From assembly GCA_021733925.1 (NCBI GenBank), contig JAIPJY010000005.1, forward strand, positions 1 to 64,000: DNA of 64,000 bases, given 5' to 3'. This DNA is from Prosthecobacter sp. GTDB lineage: Bacteria; Verrucomicrobiota; Verrucomicrobiia; Verrucomicrobiales; Verrucomicrobiaceae. The notes beneath the pieces were generated by a model. The model searched no databases, had not been told where the DNA came from, and worked only from the letters and a program-made list of their open reading frames with translations. The position numbers and the translations under genes are program-made. Positions within the stretch are counted from its first letter, which is position 1; each line of letters opens with the position of its first letter. Shown piece after piece: positions 43,300-52,436 of the stretch.

Positions 43300-43824
43300 T
43301 CAGGATGGCGGCTGCTTGCCGAGCTTGCGCTGCAGCGTACGGCGGTCGATGCCGAGCGCTGCGGCGGCATGAGAGATGTTGCCGCCGCAGTCATGCAGCA
43401 CGCGCTGGATATGCTCCCATTCGAGTCTGGCCAGACTGGGCAGATCAGCCGCTGCGGGACGTGCGGAGGAGCCGTCGAGGCCTTCCAAGGCGGCGAGCAC
43501 TTGATCTGCGCTGGCGGGTTTGAGCAGGTAGTCATCCGCGCCGAGGCGCACGGCCTCCAGAGCGCTTGGGATGCTGCCGTAACCCGTCAGAACAATCAGA
43601 CGCACTTGCGGCAAAAGTTGCCGCAGCTCGGGGATGAGCACCATGCCGTTGCTGCTGCCGAGACGCATGTCCAGCACGATGCCCTGAGGCTGGGCGGCTC
43701 GTGCTTCACTCATGGCTGCGGTGGCATTCGCGGCTTGATGCACCTCGCAGCCGCGTCTCTTCAGCGCCAGCGCCAGCGTGGTGCGGAAGCTCTCGTCATC
43801 TTCAATCAACAGCACTCGCATCAT
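43300..43824 (-). CDS. RegA/PrrA-type response regulator
   Basis: A 174-residue regulator: receiver domain with Asp10/Asp11-type acidic cluster, phospho-acceptor Asp52 (IVLDMRL) and KPA lysine, an Ala/Pro linker, then a Fis-type helix-turn-helix (NISHAAAALGIDRRTLQRKL). This is the layout of RegA/PrrA/ActR redox regulators. Start ATG 43824 overlaps the kinase stop (ATGA), so the two are co-translated. Confidence 0.87.
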   Translation of the reverse strand: MMRVLLIEDDESFRTTLALALKRRGCEVHQAANATAAMSEARAAQPQGIVLDMRLGSSNGMVLIPELRQLLPQVRLIVLTGYGSIPSALEAVRLGADDYLLKPASADQVLAALEGLDGSSARPAAADLPSLARLEWEHIQRVLHDCGGNISHAAAALGIDRRTLQRKLGKQPPS

Positions 43825-45125
43825 TTTAAAGAAGAGGTGGATGGTTGCAAAGGCAGCGTGAGGGTCACACTCGCGCCGCCCGCCATCAGGTTGCTCACCT
43901 CGACGCCGCCATGCTGCGCCGCCGCGAGACGCCGCACAAAGAACAAGCCCAGCCCCATGCCGGCACCTTGCTCGCGCGTGCTGCGGAAGGGCTCGCCCCA
44001 GTGACTCAGCATCTCCTTGCTGAAGCCCGGACCGTGATCCTGCACGATGAAGCGCACGCTGCCGCCCGCAGCCTCCACCCGCAACGACACGGACAGAGGA
44101 TCAGCGGAGGACAGCAGCGCATTGCGCAGCAGGACCAGCAGCGCCTCGCGCAGGCCTGCACAGGTGATGCGTGCATTGTGAGCTCCCTGCGTGAGTTTCA
44201 CGCGCTCGCGTTGATGCGCTGGCAGGTCGCTCAAAGCCAGCGCCACGACGTCCGTGACCTCACACACGTCAGCAGATTGTCCCACGGCCTCCTGGCCCAG
44301 CTCACGCAAACGCACCAGCACCTCCTGACAGCGGGCGGCTTCGCGGGCGATGATCTCCGCGACTTCCTGAGTGGGCAGCGCTTTCATTTCTTCCGCCGCC
44401 AGCGCGATGGTGCCGAGCGGTGTGGCGAGCTCATGCGCAAAGCCCGTCGCCAGAGCCGCGACGGAGAGAAAGCGATCACGGGACTCCAGTTCGGCACGCA
44501 GTCGCGCACGCTCCTTTTGCAGACGATGAGAGCGCCGCCGCAATGACAGCAGCAGCGCGAGAATGAACATGCCCACGAGCACGATCGCCACGCCACGGCC
44601 TTGTTGCAGCAGGGCTTCGGGCACGGCTGAGCCATCCAGCATCCGCAGGGGAAGTGCATATCGCCACAGCCAGCCGCACCCCAGCGCCATCAGCGCGCCG
44701 AGGCTGATCACCGCAGATGAGCGCAGCGCCACCGCAGCGACGGTGAGCTGCACGAGATAGAACAGCGCGAACGGATTTTCCAGTCCGCCAGTCCAGTGCA
44801 GCAGGAAGGTCAGTGTGAGGGCATCCCACAGCAGCACGTGGAAAAAGCCGCCGCTCAGGTGGCCGCCGAGCACCCGCGTCCACCAAGCCAGCACCGCATT
44901 CGAAACCAGCGTGATGCCCACCGCGATCCCACAGGGCCACCACGGCACGGCCACCCCCAGCTGCTCCACCATCAGCAGCGTCACACTCTGCCCGATGGCC
45001 GCCAGCCAGCGCAGCAGCACGAGCAAACGGGATGAAAGCTCCACGCCCACCCAGACCTCGCTCAAACCAAGCCAGCGCCGCCAGCCTGGGATGGAGGGTT
45101 TGGGATGAGTGGCACTGGCTGGCAT
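43821..45125 (-). CDS. RegB/PrrB-type redox-sensing histidine kinase
   Basis: A 434-residue kinase with six membrane helices (about 30-195), the heptapeptide GGLENPF at 113-119 (GGxxNPF, the quinone-site motif in RegB), the H-box FAHELATPLGTI with phospho-His231, Cys266 in AARCQEVL at the position of RegB's redox-active cysteine, and the ATP-binding DHGPGF and GAGMGLGLFFVRRL boxes. It likely reports quinone or redox state and controls the oxidase genes nearby. Confidence 0.9.
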   Translation of the reverse strand: MPASATHPKPSIPGWRRWLGLSEVWVGVELSSRLLVLLRWLAAIGQSVTLLMVEQLGVAVPWWPCGIAVGITLVSNAVLAWWTRVLGGHLSGGFFHVLLWDALTLTFLLHWTGGLENPFALFYLVQLTVAAVALRSSAVISLGALMALGCGWLWRYALPLRMLDGSAVPEALLQQGRGVAIVLVGMFILALLLSLRRRSHRLQKERARLRAELESRDRFLSVAALATGFAHELATPLGTIALAAEEMKALPTQEVAEIIAREAARCQEVLVRLRELGQEAVGQSADVCEVTDVVALALSDLPAHQRERVKLTQGAHNARITCAGLREALLVLLRNALLSSADPLSVSLRVEAAGGSVRFIVQDHGPGFSKEMLSHWGEPFRSTREQGAGMGLGLFFVRRLAAAQHGGVEVSNLMAGGASVTLTLPLQPSTSSLK

Positions 45126-45196
45126 GGGCCTTCAAGGTGAACGCCACGAAGGCTTATGTCCACCTGCTGCGGCGATTTGCCACACCTGTCCCGGTT

Positions 45197-46522
45197 TCAC
45201 TGCGCCGCCTTGCCTTTCTCCAGCATCAGCTCGGCGATCTTGCGCAGATTCGCTTCGCCCAGATGAATCATGGGCGGCATCTGCGGGAGTTCAGGGCGTT
45301 TTTTGCCGGGCGCCTTGGCCCAGGCGACGATGCCGTCAGGATTGCCCGCGTAGATTTGCGCGATCTCCGTCAGCGGTGGACCGACGAGCTTCACATTCGG
45401 CGCGTGGCAGGCGGCGCAGTTCATGAAGAGCTGCTCCGGCGTTTGCTCCACAGGCGGTGCGGCGGCGCGCTGCTTGTTGAACGCGGCCAGCGCAGCGGCG
45501 TAATGCACCGTGCGCTCTTTGATCTCCGCCTGATGCGGAGCGAGCGCGGCCTGACGATACACATGCCGCCCGCTGCCCATGCCGAGCACCACGAAACTGA
45601 ACAGCACACAGATCTGCACGTAGCTGCGGCCAATCCGATCATCGCCGGACTTCAGCTCGCGAAACAGCAGCCACAACGTGAGTAAACCGACCAGCGCACC
45701 GGAAACAATGATGATGTAGAGCTGCGTGGTGATGCCCGCCGCCGGCAGCGTGAAGAGCAGCAGCGGCCCGAACACGAACTGCGCAAGGGTGACGTAGGCC
45801 GCCACTTTGTAAAAGATGCGGCGCAGCTCAGGCCGCGTGAAGCCGGGGGTGTTCTCGATCTCATGCCCCTCACGGCCAAACCAGCCCGCGAGGAAGAGCC
45901 CCGTCATGGCCAGGCTCGCGGCGATGAAGTGCAGGTAGCGTGGCAGCACATTGCCAATGCTCAGGCTGGAGAAGAAGCCGCGCACCTTCTCCCACTCCCC
46001 GGGAAACAGCATGAGGTTCACATTGGCCAGGAAGATCAGCGGGACGAACAGCAGCAGCAGCGTCGCGGCCAGGCCCACGAGCTGATGCAGCCACTTCCAG
46101 CCGCCCTGCGACCACGACTCCCACTTGTATTTGTGCAGGTAGGTCAGCAGGAAGGCCAAGATGACCAGCGGCACGATCATGAGCCACGCATGCCCCGTGA
46201 GCGTGTTCGCTGAATACCACTGCATGGTATAGACCAGGTTGATGCACAGCAGCGGCCCGATGCCCATGACCACCGCGAGGCTTTTGTTCACCGTGATCGT
46301 CCGGCCGATCGCCGCCGCCAGCCGGTCCCAGCGCGCGTCTTTGCGCCCCAGCCATTCAAAGAATGTGACGAGCACCGAGCCTCCGACCATGAGGTTCACA
46401 AACAGGATGTGAACCAGGAAGAAGATGACAAGCAGGACGGTCAGCACGCCTTCGGGCAACGGCAGCGGCAGTGGGAGATCGCGGGGGATGGGGGTGTTGG
46501 CGAGAAGAGGAATCATGGTCAT
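45197..46522 (-). CDS. Multi-pass membrane protein with C-terminal cytochrome c, oxidase-like subunit
   Basis: A 441-residue protein with about eight membrane helices and a C-terminal cytochrome c domain: CAACH at 369-373. Its N-terminal half carries conserved histidines in helices (FFLVHILFVNL and MIVPLVILAFLLTYLHKYKW) and resembles quinol-oxidase-like proteins. It starts four bases past the stop of the partner gene and probably forms one complex with it. I know such pairs only as uncharacterised, cytochrome-bd-like proteins. The start (ATG 46522) has no clear ribosome-binding site. Confidence 0.7.
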   Translation of the reverse strand: MTMIPLLANTPIPRDLPLPLPLPEGVLTVLLVIFFLVHILFVNLMVGGSVLVTFFEWLGRKDARWDRLAAAIGRTITVNKSLAVVMGIGPLLCINLVYTMQWYSANTLTGHAWLMIVPLVILAFLLTYLHKYKWESWSQGGWKWLHQLVGLAATLLLLFVPLIFLANVNLMLFPGEWEKVRGFFSSLSIGNVLPRYLHFIAASLAMTGLFLAGWFGREGHEIENTPGFTRPELRRIFYKVAAYVTLAQFVFGPLLLFTLPAAGITTQLYIIIVSGALVGLLTLWLLFRELKSGDDRIGRSYVQICVLFSFVVLGMGSGRHVYRQAALAPHQAEIKERTVHYAAALAAFNKQRAAAPPVEQTPEQLFMNCAACHAPNVKLVGPPLTEIAQIYAGNPDGIVAWAKAPGKKRPELPQMPPMIHLGEANLRKIAELMLEKGKAAQ

Positions 46523-46526
46523 GCAA

Positions 46527-47981
46527 TCAGGGTTGGGAGGATGCGGTCATGGCCGGCGGTGCGGTTGGCGGTGCGACCACGACGCCCGTGCTCTGCGCAC
46601 CGGGCAGGGATTCACGGGTGGCGCGGACTTGCTGGATGAAGGCCACCAGCGCCTCAGCCTCCTTGTCGTTTCCAGGGAAGGGCGGCATGAAGGTGCGGGT
46701 CTGGTGCATGCCTTGGATGAAGAGGGCCATGCCGCTGCTGTCCCAGTCCTTGTCCGCGCCATACATGGTGGTGAATTTTTCGATCACTCCATTGAGGCCC
46801 GTGGTGCTGTGGCAGCGCGAGCAGGCGAGCATGAAGACATCCTTGCCGCACTCGACCTTGTTCGCTTCGGTGACCTCGCGGTGCTTCGCATACGTCGCGT
46901 GTTTCAGGAGGCCTTCGCTTTGCAGAAAGGCCAGCTCGTCTTTGTGCACGCCGTTGGAATACATGTATTCACCGATGACCCAGGGCTTGCGCATGAACTC
47001 GCGGGCGCGTTCAAAATGCCCCAGCAGCCAGATGCCCATGAGGCTGGGAATCAGGAGCGCCCAGCGCGGGATCAGGAAGCTGCTGCCCAGACCGCCGAGG
47101 CCGATGGCGGCAAAGACCAGGATCGTCCAGCCGAGCAGGCTTTGAAACTGCCCGTGCCAGCTCATGAACTCCTGCGTCAGCAGCGCCACCGAGCTGTTCG
47201 CCTTCATCGTCTCCGGGATGGCGCTCCAATACCAGGTGCCGAAAAGGTACGTACCCAGCAGGCTCACCAGCACCACATGGGACATGCGGTACACCACCCA
47301 GTTCCGCAATTGTCGTGGCCCCGTGCCCTGCTCATAGCCGCGCTTTTTCTTCGTGAAAAAGAACGTGGCAAACCACACAAACACCGCCCCCATCATCAGC
47401 GCGATGAAGGTGCGGAAGCCGAGCTGCGGTGCGTAGAGCGGATTGGTCATCGCATCCCAGAAGGCGCGTGTTTGATTCCACTCGCCGGGTTTCATCATGA
47501 AGCCCAGCACGGCCACGATCAGCGCCATCGTCAGCCAGGACATGATGCTCAGCGCCACGCCGATCTTGATGTGCTTGCGCTTCTTTTCCGGCGTGTTCGC
47601 CTTCTTCCACGTCAAAAACCACCACAGGATCAGCCCCACCTCCGAGATGAACACCAGCCACTCCGCGAACCAGCCCCAGAAGAACACCCGCAGCAGCGAC
47701 CCAATGGCAAAAGGTGCAAAGAGCGAGGTGGAAAGCCAGATGCCCACACCCGTCATGGCCCCGACCGTGGTGGTGACGATGAAAACAATGAACGTGATTT
47801 TGTACGCGAGCTGATCGATGTCAGGCCGGTTGTTCTTGTGCGCCCACCACTCCATCCACGTCAGCAGCGGGTACGCACCCACCGCCAGCGGATGATTGAT
47901 GAGCACATGCAGGCTGGCGATGAGGCCGATGATGAGCCGGCCACCCGCGAGGTGGTCCATATAGAAGGAAGGAAAGTCCAT
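46527..47981 (-). CDS. CydA-related membrane oxidase subunit with cytochrome c tail
   Basis: A 484-residue protein. Helices near the start (GRLIIGLIASLHVLINH and GVGIWLSTSLFAPF) and a FEWLVF-like FFWGWFAEWLVFISEV stretch resemble CydA, subunit I of cytochrome bd, though the Q-loop is not recognisable. A C-terminal cytochrome c domain has CSRCH at 387-391. It likely oxidises quinol and passes electrons to its own haem c or a soluble carrier. ATG 47981 is preferred to GTG 47987 on spacing from GGAG. Confidence 0.72.
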   Translation of the reverse strand: MDFPSFYMDHLAGGRLIIGLIASLHVLINHPLAVGAYPLLTWMEWWAHKNNRPDIDQLAYKITFIVFIVTTTVGAMTGVGIWLSTSLFAPFAIGSLLRVFFWGWFAEWLVFISEVGLILWWFLTWKKANTPEKKRKHIKIGVALSIMSWLTMALIVAVLGFMMKPGEWNQTRAFWDAMTNPLYAPQLGFRTFIALMMGAVFVWFATFFFTKKKRGYEQGTGPRQLRNWVVYRMSHVVLVSLLGTYLFGTWYWSAIPETMKANSSVALLTQEFMSWHGQFQSLLGWTILVFAAIGLGGLGSSFLIPRWALLIPSLMGIWLLGHFERAREFMRKPWVIGEYMYSNGVHKDELAFLQSEGLLKHATYAKHREVTEANKVECGKDVFMLACSRCHSTTGLNGVIEKFTTMYGADKDWDSSGMALFIQGMHQTRTFMPPFPGNDKEAEALVAFIQQVRATRESLPGAQSTGVVVAPPTAPPAMTASSQP

Positions 47982-48105
47982 GCCCACCCATCTCCGCCAT
48001 GGGCCCGCTGAAAATGTGGCGAAATGCCGCAGTCAGCCGCGCCTCTCTGGGACTGCGGCAATTTGCCGCAGTGGCAGGCGCAGGGAAAGAAGGCCCGTGC
48101 TTGTC

Positions 48106-48133
48106 TTGACACGGATACTCCCGCTTCCATAAT
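48106..48133 (+). promoter_or_regulatory. Promoter of the second small CxxC gene, leaderless type
   Basis: TTGACA (48106-48111) and CATAAT (48128-48133) are 16 bases apart. The ATG at 48142 begins eight bases further on, so the transcript would have almost no leader. The same architecture precedes the paralogue at 41177. Confidence 0.6.
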
Positions 48134-48141
48134 CGCCACCC

Positions 48142-48564
48142 ATGTTTGCCCCTGCACCCGCACCTCCACGCCCCTGGCTGCGCCACGCGCAGCGCGGGAC
48201 GGTGCTGATGCTGTGCCTGGCGCTGGGTCTGCAATGGGCGCTGCTGCAAGGCATCGCGTGGACGGGAATGTTGATCAGCTTCGCGCGTGAAGGATCGGTG
48301 ATCGAGGCGGTGGAGAAGACTTTTGACGGGCAGCATGCCTGCGAGCTGTGCAAGAAGGTGAAGGAGGGGACGCAGGACTCCAACAACCGCGAACATGGCA
48401 CGCAGGAAGAGGATGCCGGGAAGGGGCTGGCTGCGGTGCTCACGAGCACCGTGGGGCTGATTCCTCCCGCAGGAGATACGATTTCATTCGCGATGATTCG
48501 CGAAAGGATGGTGAAACGAAACGAGATGCCGGAGACGCCACCGCCACGACGCGGGCTGGTTTGA
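48142..48564 (+). CDS. Small membrane-anchored CxxC protein, copy 2
   Basis: A 140-residue paralogue of the 41177 product: helix about 20-45 ending WTGMLISFA, then REGSVIEAVEKTFDGQHACELCKKV with the CxxC pair, and the Pro-rich ETPPPRRG near the end. It is divergent from the oxidase-like genes and lies upstream of the TonB receptor. No function known; context suggests metal or redox. Confidence 0.7.
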   Translation: MFAPAPAPPRPWLRHAQRGTVLMLCLALGLQWALLQGIAWTGMLISFAREGSVIEAVEKTFDGQHACELCKKVKEGTQDSNNREHGTQEEDAGKGLAAVLTSTVGLIPPAGDTISFAMIRERMVKRNEMPETPPPRRGLV

Positions 48565-48572
48565 CCTTGTAG

Positions 48573-48626
48573 AGCGGTTTTCCACAACCGCTTCTCTCCT
48601 CCATACGCCGGACTTCGAAGTCCGGC
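48573..48626. repeat. Two hairpins after the small CxxC gene
   Basis: AGCGGTTTTCCACAACCGCT at 48573-48592 and GCCGGACTTCGAAGTCCGGC at 48607-48626 are near-perfect palindromes. Neither has a U-tract. They may terminate the upstream transcript or be REP units. Confidence 0.45.
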
Positions 48627-48681
48627 CCACCCCCATGCGCATGCCGCCTTCTCTGCGGCTGCCTTTCTCCCTCATCCATTC

Positions 48682-50808
48682 ATGAAACCATTCTCTTTTC
48701 TCTTTTTATTCTCTCTGACCAGCGCGGCGCTCGCACAGACCGCCACCCCCAAGAAAACCCCGACGACTGACCTCAACGAAGTCGTCATCACGGCGAAGAA
48801 AGATTCGCCTTCACTCACGGTTCCAAGCCTGGAACTCCGCAAGGAACAGATCGCTGCATCCACGCCCGGCGGCGCCGGTCTGGTGGACGCGGAGTTTTAC
48901 AAACGCGGCCGCGCCTCCACGCTGAAGGACGCGCTGGACTTCGCGCCCGGCGTGCTGATTCAATCGCGCTTCGGCGCGGAGGAGTCGCGCCTTTCCATCC
49001 GTGGTTCCGGCCTGCAGCGCACCTTCCATGGTCGCGGCCTCTGGTTGATGCAGGACGGCATGCCGCTGAACCTGGCGGACGGTGGCTTTGACATGCAGGC
49101 CATCGAGCCGCTGACGGCAAACTACATCGAGGTCTTCCGTGGGGCCAATGCGCTGCAGTACGGCTCGGCCACACTCGGGGGTGCGATCAACTTCATCTCC
49201 AACACGGGCTACACCGCACCTGCCTACCAGGCACGCGTGGAGATCGGCAGCTTCAACACGCAGCGTGCGCAGATTTCCTCCGGCTTTGTGAGCGGCAAGA
49301 CGGATATGTATGTGAGCATCACCGCCTCCCACTCGGATGGCTTCCGCGACTGGAGCAAGCAGGAGAGCTTCCGTGTGTTTGCGAACATCGGCACCAAGAT
49401 CAGCCCGAACCTGGAGAATCGCCTCTACATCACCTATGTGGACAGCAACTCGCAACTGCCCGGAAACCTGACCAAGGCGCAGATGCAGAACAACCCGCAG
49501 CAGGCGGCACCGGGATCCTTCCTCCCCACCGTGGCCGGAGGCGCAGGCTACCAGCAACGCAACTACCGGCTCTTCCGTCTGGCGGACAAGCTGACCTACA
49601 GCGACGGAGACAACACCCTGACGCTGTCCACCTTCTGGTCATGGAAGGATCTGAATCATCCGATTTTCCAGGTCATTGACCAGCTCAGCAACGACCTCGG
49701 CTTTGACCTGCGCTACGAGCACAAGGGCCGCCTGCTGGGGCATGAAAACACCCTCACCGTGGGCACGGGCTTCATGTATGGCGGGACGAATGACAACCGC
49801 TTCTTCAACATCAACGGCGCACGCGGTGCGCAGGTGGGCGCCTACCGGCAGCAGTCCACGAACTTCAATTTCTACTTCCAGGACAAGCTGCAGCTCACGG
49901 ACAAGCTCTCAGCGTTTGCCGGTGCGCAGGTGGCCTACGCCTCGCGTGAACTCGATGAACTGCAGACCTTCGCGGGCGTCAATCCGCCGGGCCAGTTCAC
50001 CGGCCTGCCCAACCTCGTGAACAACAGCGACCGCATCGAAGCCTGGGGCTTCAGCCCCAAGCTGGGCCTGCTGTATGAGGTGGACCCCAAGACGCAGATC
50101 TACTTCAATGCGAGCCGCAGCTTTGAACCGCCCACGCTTGGCGAAGCCACCCCCGCAGGCAATGGCCTGCTGGCGCTGAAGCCACAGACCGCCACCACGC
50201 TGGAGATCGGCACACGCGGCCAGCGCGGGCGCGTGAACTGGGACTTCAGCTATTACTACGCCTGGGTGGAGCGCGAGCTCCTTGCGCTGGGCTCGCCCGT
50301 TCTCACTCCGACGACCACCGTGAACGCCGGCAGCACGATTCATCAGGGCGTCGAGTTCGCGCTGAATGTGGACGTGCTGCGCAATCTCGCGGTCTCTTCG
50401 GATCGGCTGGTGCTGAACCAGAACCTTCTCTGGAACCACTTCAGCTTCAACAAAGACGCCGCCTATGGCAGCCGCCTGCTGCCGGGCTACTCGCCCGTGT
50501 ATTACCGCGCACAGCTTCTCTATGAGCATCCCTGTGGCTTCTACGCCGGCCCCACCCTGGAGTGGTCTCCCTTCAGGTATGCCGCCGATTTGGCGCGCAC
50601 GACCTTTGCAGATCCCTATGCGCTCCTGGGCCTGAAGTTCGGTTACCGCACGAAGAAGGGCCTGTCCTTCTACGTTGAGGCACGCAACCTCACCGATGAA
50701 ACCTACAGCCCCACGGTCAACGTGGTGACCAATGCCACCACCTCCCCCGCAGTCTTCCTGCCCGGTGATGGCCGCAGCGTCTATGGCGGCATCGAATGGA
50801 AGTGGTAA
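48682..50808 (+). CDS. TonB-dependent outer-membrane receptor
   Basis: A 708-residue receptor: signal peptide (about 1-19), TonB-box-like TDLNEVVITA, a plug domain (about 45-155; DALDFAPGVLIQSRFG and RGANALQYGSATLGGAINF) and a beta-barrel ending in an aromatic GGIEWKW. Such receptors import metal chelates, siderophores or sugars. A PepSY gene follows, and copper/redox genes lie upstream, so a metal complex is a reasonable guess. Confidence 0.9.
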   Translation: MKPFSFLFLFSLTSAALAQTATPKKTPTTDLNEVVITAKKDSPSLTVPSLELRKEQIAASTPGGAGLVDAEFYKRGRASTLKDALDFAPGVLIQSRFGAEESRLSIRGSGLQRTFHGRGLWLMQDGMPLNLADGGFDMQAIEPLTANYIEVFRGANALQYGSATLGGAINFISNTGYTAPAYQARVEIGSFNTQRAQISSGFVSGKTDMYVSITASHSDGFRDWSKQESFRVFANIGTKISPNLENRLYITYVDSNSQLPGNLTKAQMQNNPQQAAPGSFLPTVAGGAGYQQRNYRLFRLADKLTYSDGDNTLTLSTFWSWKDLNHPIFQVIDQLSNDLGFDLRYEHKGRLLGHENTLTVGTGFMYGGTNDNRFFNINGARGAQVGAYRQQSTNFNFYFQDKLQLTDKLSAFAGAQVAYASRELDELQTFAGVNPPGQFTGLPNLVNNSDRIEAWGFSPKLGLLYEVDPKTQIYFNASRSFEPPTLGEATPAGNGLLALKPQTATTLEIGTRGQRGRVNWDFSYYYAWVERELLALGSPVLTPTTTVNAGSTIHQGVEFALNVDVLRNLAVSSDRLVLNQNLLWNHFSFNKDAAYGSRLLPGYSPVYYRAQLLYEHPCGFYAGPTLEWSPFRYAADLARTTFADPYALLGLKFGYRTKKGLSFYVEARNLTDETYSPTVNVVTNATTSPAVFLPGDGRSVYGGIEWKW

Positions 50809-50914
50809 CCTCACGACTCCCCGGGGCGCAGTGGGGTGACGAGCCACCCTGCGCCCCTTTTCAATCTTCAGCTTTTGGCTTGCTCCTACATCAAGCGTGG
50901 CAAACACGGGCCAA

Positions 50915-51072
50915 GGAGCGCGGAATTTATTCCGCAGCACTCCGCAACAGACCGAACTCCGCCTTTCACCTGCGTCCCCTCCAAGCCCAAGAATCACCGT
51001 GTTTGCGATGTTTATGGCACAGCTTCACCCGCAGCATGTTTGCGACCTGCTGCGGAATAAATTCCGCGCTCC
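50915..51072. mobile_element. 158-bp MITE-like element with perfect 25-bp terminal inverted repeats
   Basis: GGAGCGCGGAATTTATTCCG then CAGCA (50915-50939) is matched exactly by its inverse complement at 51048-51072. No coding frame is inside. The core GCGGAATTTATTCCGC is itself a palindrome. The whole gap 50809-51147 otherwise holds no gene. Confidence 0.7.
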
Positions 51073-51147
51073 AAAAACACCCTCGCCCTCTGCGCACGCG
51101 AAATCCGTTTTCAACACCACCCCATCACCCCACCTCTCCGTTCCCCC

Positions 51148-51852
51148 ATGAACTCACGTCTCATCCGCAAACTCCACCGCTGGCTCGGCCTGCTCTTCAG
51201 TCTCTCCGTCCTCATCGCCTCCGGCAGCGGCGTCCTGCACAATGTCATGACGCGCACCCAGGCGCCACCACCACAGGCGAAGCCATCAGGGGGCGGCATG
51301 GATGTGACGGCGATCAAGATCAGCGTCGCAGAAGCCGTGGCCAGGCTGACCGAAGACAAACCCGAGGTGCTCGCGGTGAACCTGCGCGGCATCGGCGGCC
51401 AGCCCTGGTACCAGATTTATACGAAAACCTCCCGCGCACCGCAGTACGTCAGCGCCGTGGATGGCAAACTTGATCCCGCCATGGATGAAGCCTACGCCGC
51501 CGAGATCGCGACCAAATTCCTCGCGGGAGCCGAAGTGAAAAAGACGGACTTCCTCACCGCCTTCAACACGGAGTACATCAACATCTTCCGCATCCTGCCG
51601 GTGTATCGCTTTGATGCTGGCGATGCGCTGGACACCCGCGTCTATGTCTCCACCACCACCGGCAGCGTGACGCGCCACACCGACAAGCAGCGCCAGTTTG
51701 AAGCCACCGTCTTCACGAACTTCCACAAGCTCGGCTTCATCCCGGACAAGGACACCCGCGACCTCGTGCTCACGGTGGTGACCTTTGGCGTTTTCCTCGT
51801 CGCCAGCCTCGGCATCGCGCTGTTCTTTGCCACGCAGCCAAAGAAAAGATGA
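51148..51852 (+). CDS. PepSY-type membrane protein
   Basis: A 234-residue inner-membrane protein of the PepSY-associated TM type: N-terminal RKLHRWLGLLFSLSVLIASG, one periplasmic domain (about 40-200) and a C-terminal helix (about 207-228). PepSY TM proteins accompany TonB receptors and are thought to reduce ferric siderophores. It is short for the family, holding only two helices. Confidence 0.75.
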   Translation: MNSRLIRKLHRWLGLLFSLSVLIASGSGVLHNVMTRTQAPPPQAKPSGGGMDVTAIKISVAEAVARLTEDKPEVLAVNLRGIGGQPWYQIYTKTSRAPQYVSAVDGKLDPAMDEAYAAEIATKFLAGAEVKKTDFLTAFNTEYINIFRILPVYRFDAGDALDTRVYVSTTTGSVTRHTDKQRQFEATVFTNFHKLGFIPDKDTRDLVLTVVTFGVFLVASLGIALFFATQPKKR

Positions 51853-51913
51853 ATTACAAATGAGGCGTGTTTTTGGCCTTCCTGTTTCCGAATGCATCGG
51901 TTAAACAACCCTC

Positions 51914-52402
51914 ATGCTTATGAAAAAAATCCTAATCCTCGCCACCTTCGCCCTCTGTCTCAGCAATGCGCATGCTGACTTGACCGCCTCCCACCAGTCA
52001 GCCATCGAAAAACTGGTGGTCGCCCTGCAGGTGCAGAAACAATTCGAGAGCAACCTCATCCTGGGGTTTGAAGCCGGCATGGGCGTCACCTCGGATCAGA
52101 TCAAAGCCATGCCCCAGGAGATGCAGCAGAAGTTCGCCACCGGCATGGAAAAGGTCAAGACCGCCATCCTTGAGCAGATGGGCTGGGAAAAGCTCAAGCC
52201 AGAGGTCGTCGCGATCTATGGCAAAAATTTCACCGAACAGGAGGCGAAAGAGGTCACTGCGCTGATGGAATCGCCCGCCGGCCAGCTGCTTCTTGGCAAG
52301 CAGGTCAAGGTGACTGCCGACTTGATGAAGGTGACCCAGGATAAGATGAAAATTTTGCAGCCGCAGATCATGCAGATCATGCAGGCAGAGATGACCAAGT
52401 AA
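51914..52402 (+). CDS. Exported DUF2059-like protein
   Basis: A 162-residue protein with a signal peptide (about 1-21), then a helical domain with YGKNFTEQEAKEVTALMESP, which is the DUF2059 pattern. Function is unknown. ATG 51914 and 51920 are both possible. Confidence 0.72.
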   Translation: MLMKKILILATFALCLSNAHADLTASHQSAIEKLVVALQVQKQFESNLILGFEAGMGVTSDQIKAMPQEMQQKFATGMEKVKTAILEQMGWEKLKPEVVAIYGKNFTEQEAKEVTALMESPAGQLLLGKQVKVTADLMKVTQDKMKILQPQIMQIMQAEMTK

Positions 52403-52436
52403 TAAGACGAACCCGGCTGCGTACGTTTATTTCACC

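Noticed and set aside
46425-48011. 528-codon plus-strand frame opposite the CydA-like gene
   Set aside because: His-, Arg- and Gln-rich antisense product; the minus strand encodes membrane helices and a haem c motif.
48573-48626. Rho-independent terminator after the second small CxxC gene
   Set aside because: Two palindromes are present but no U-tract follows either, so I list them only as repeats.
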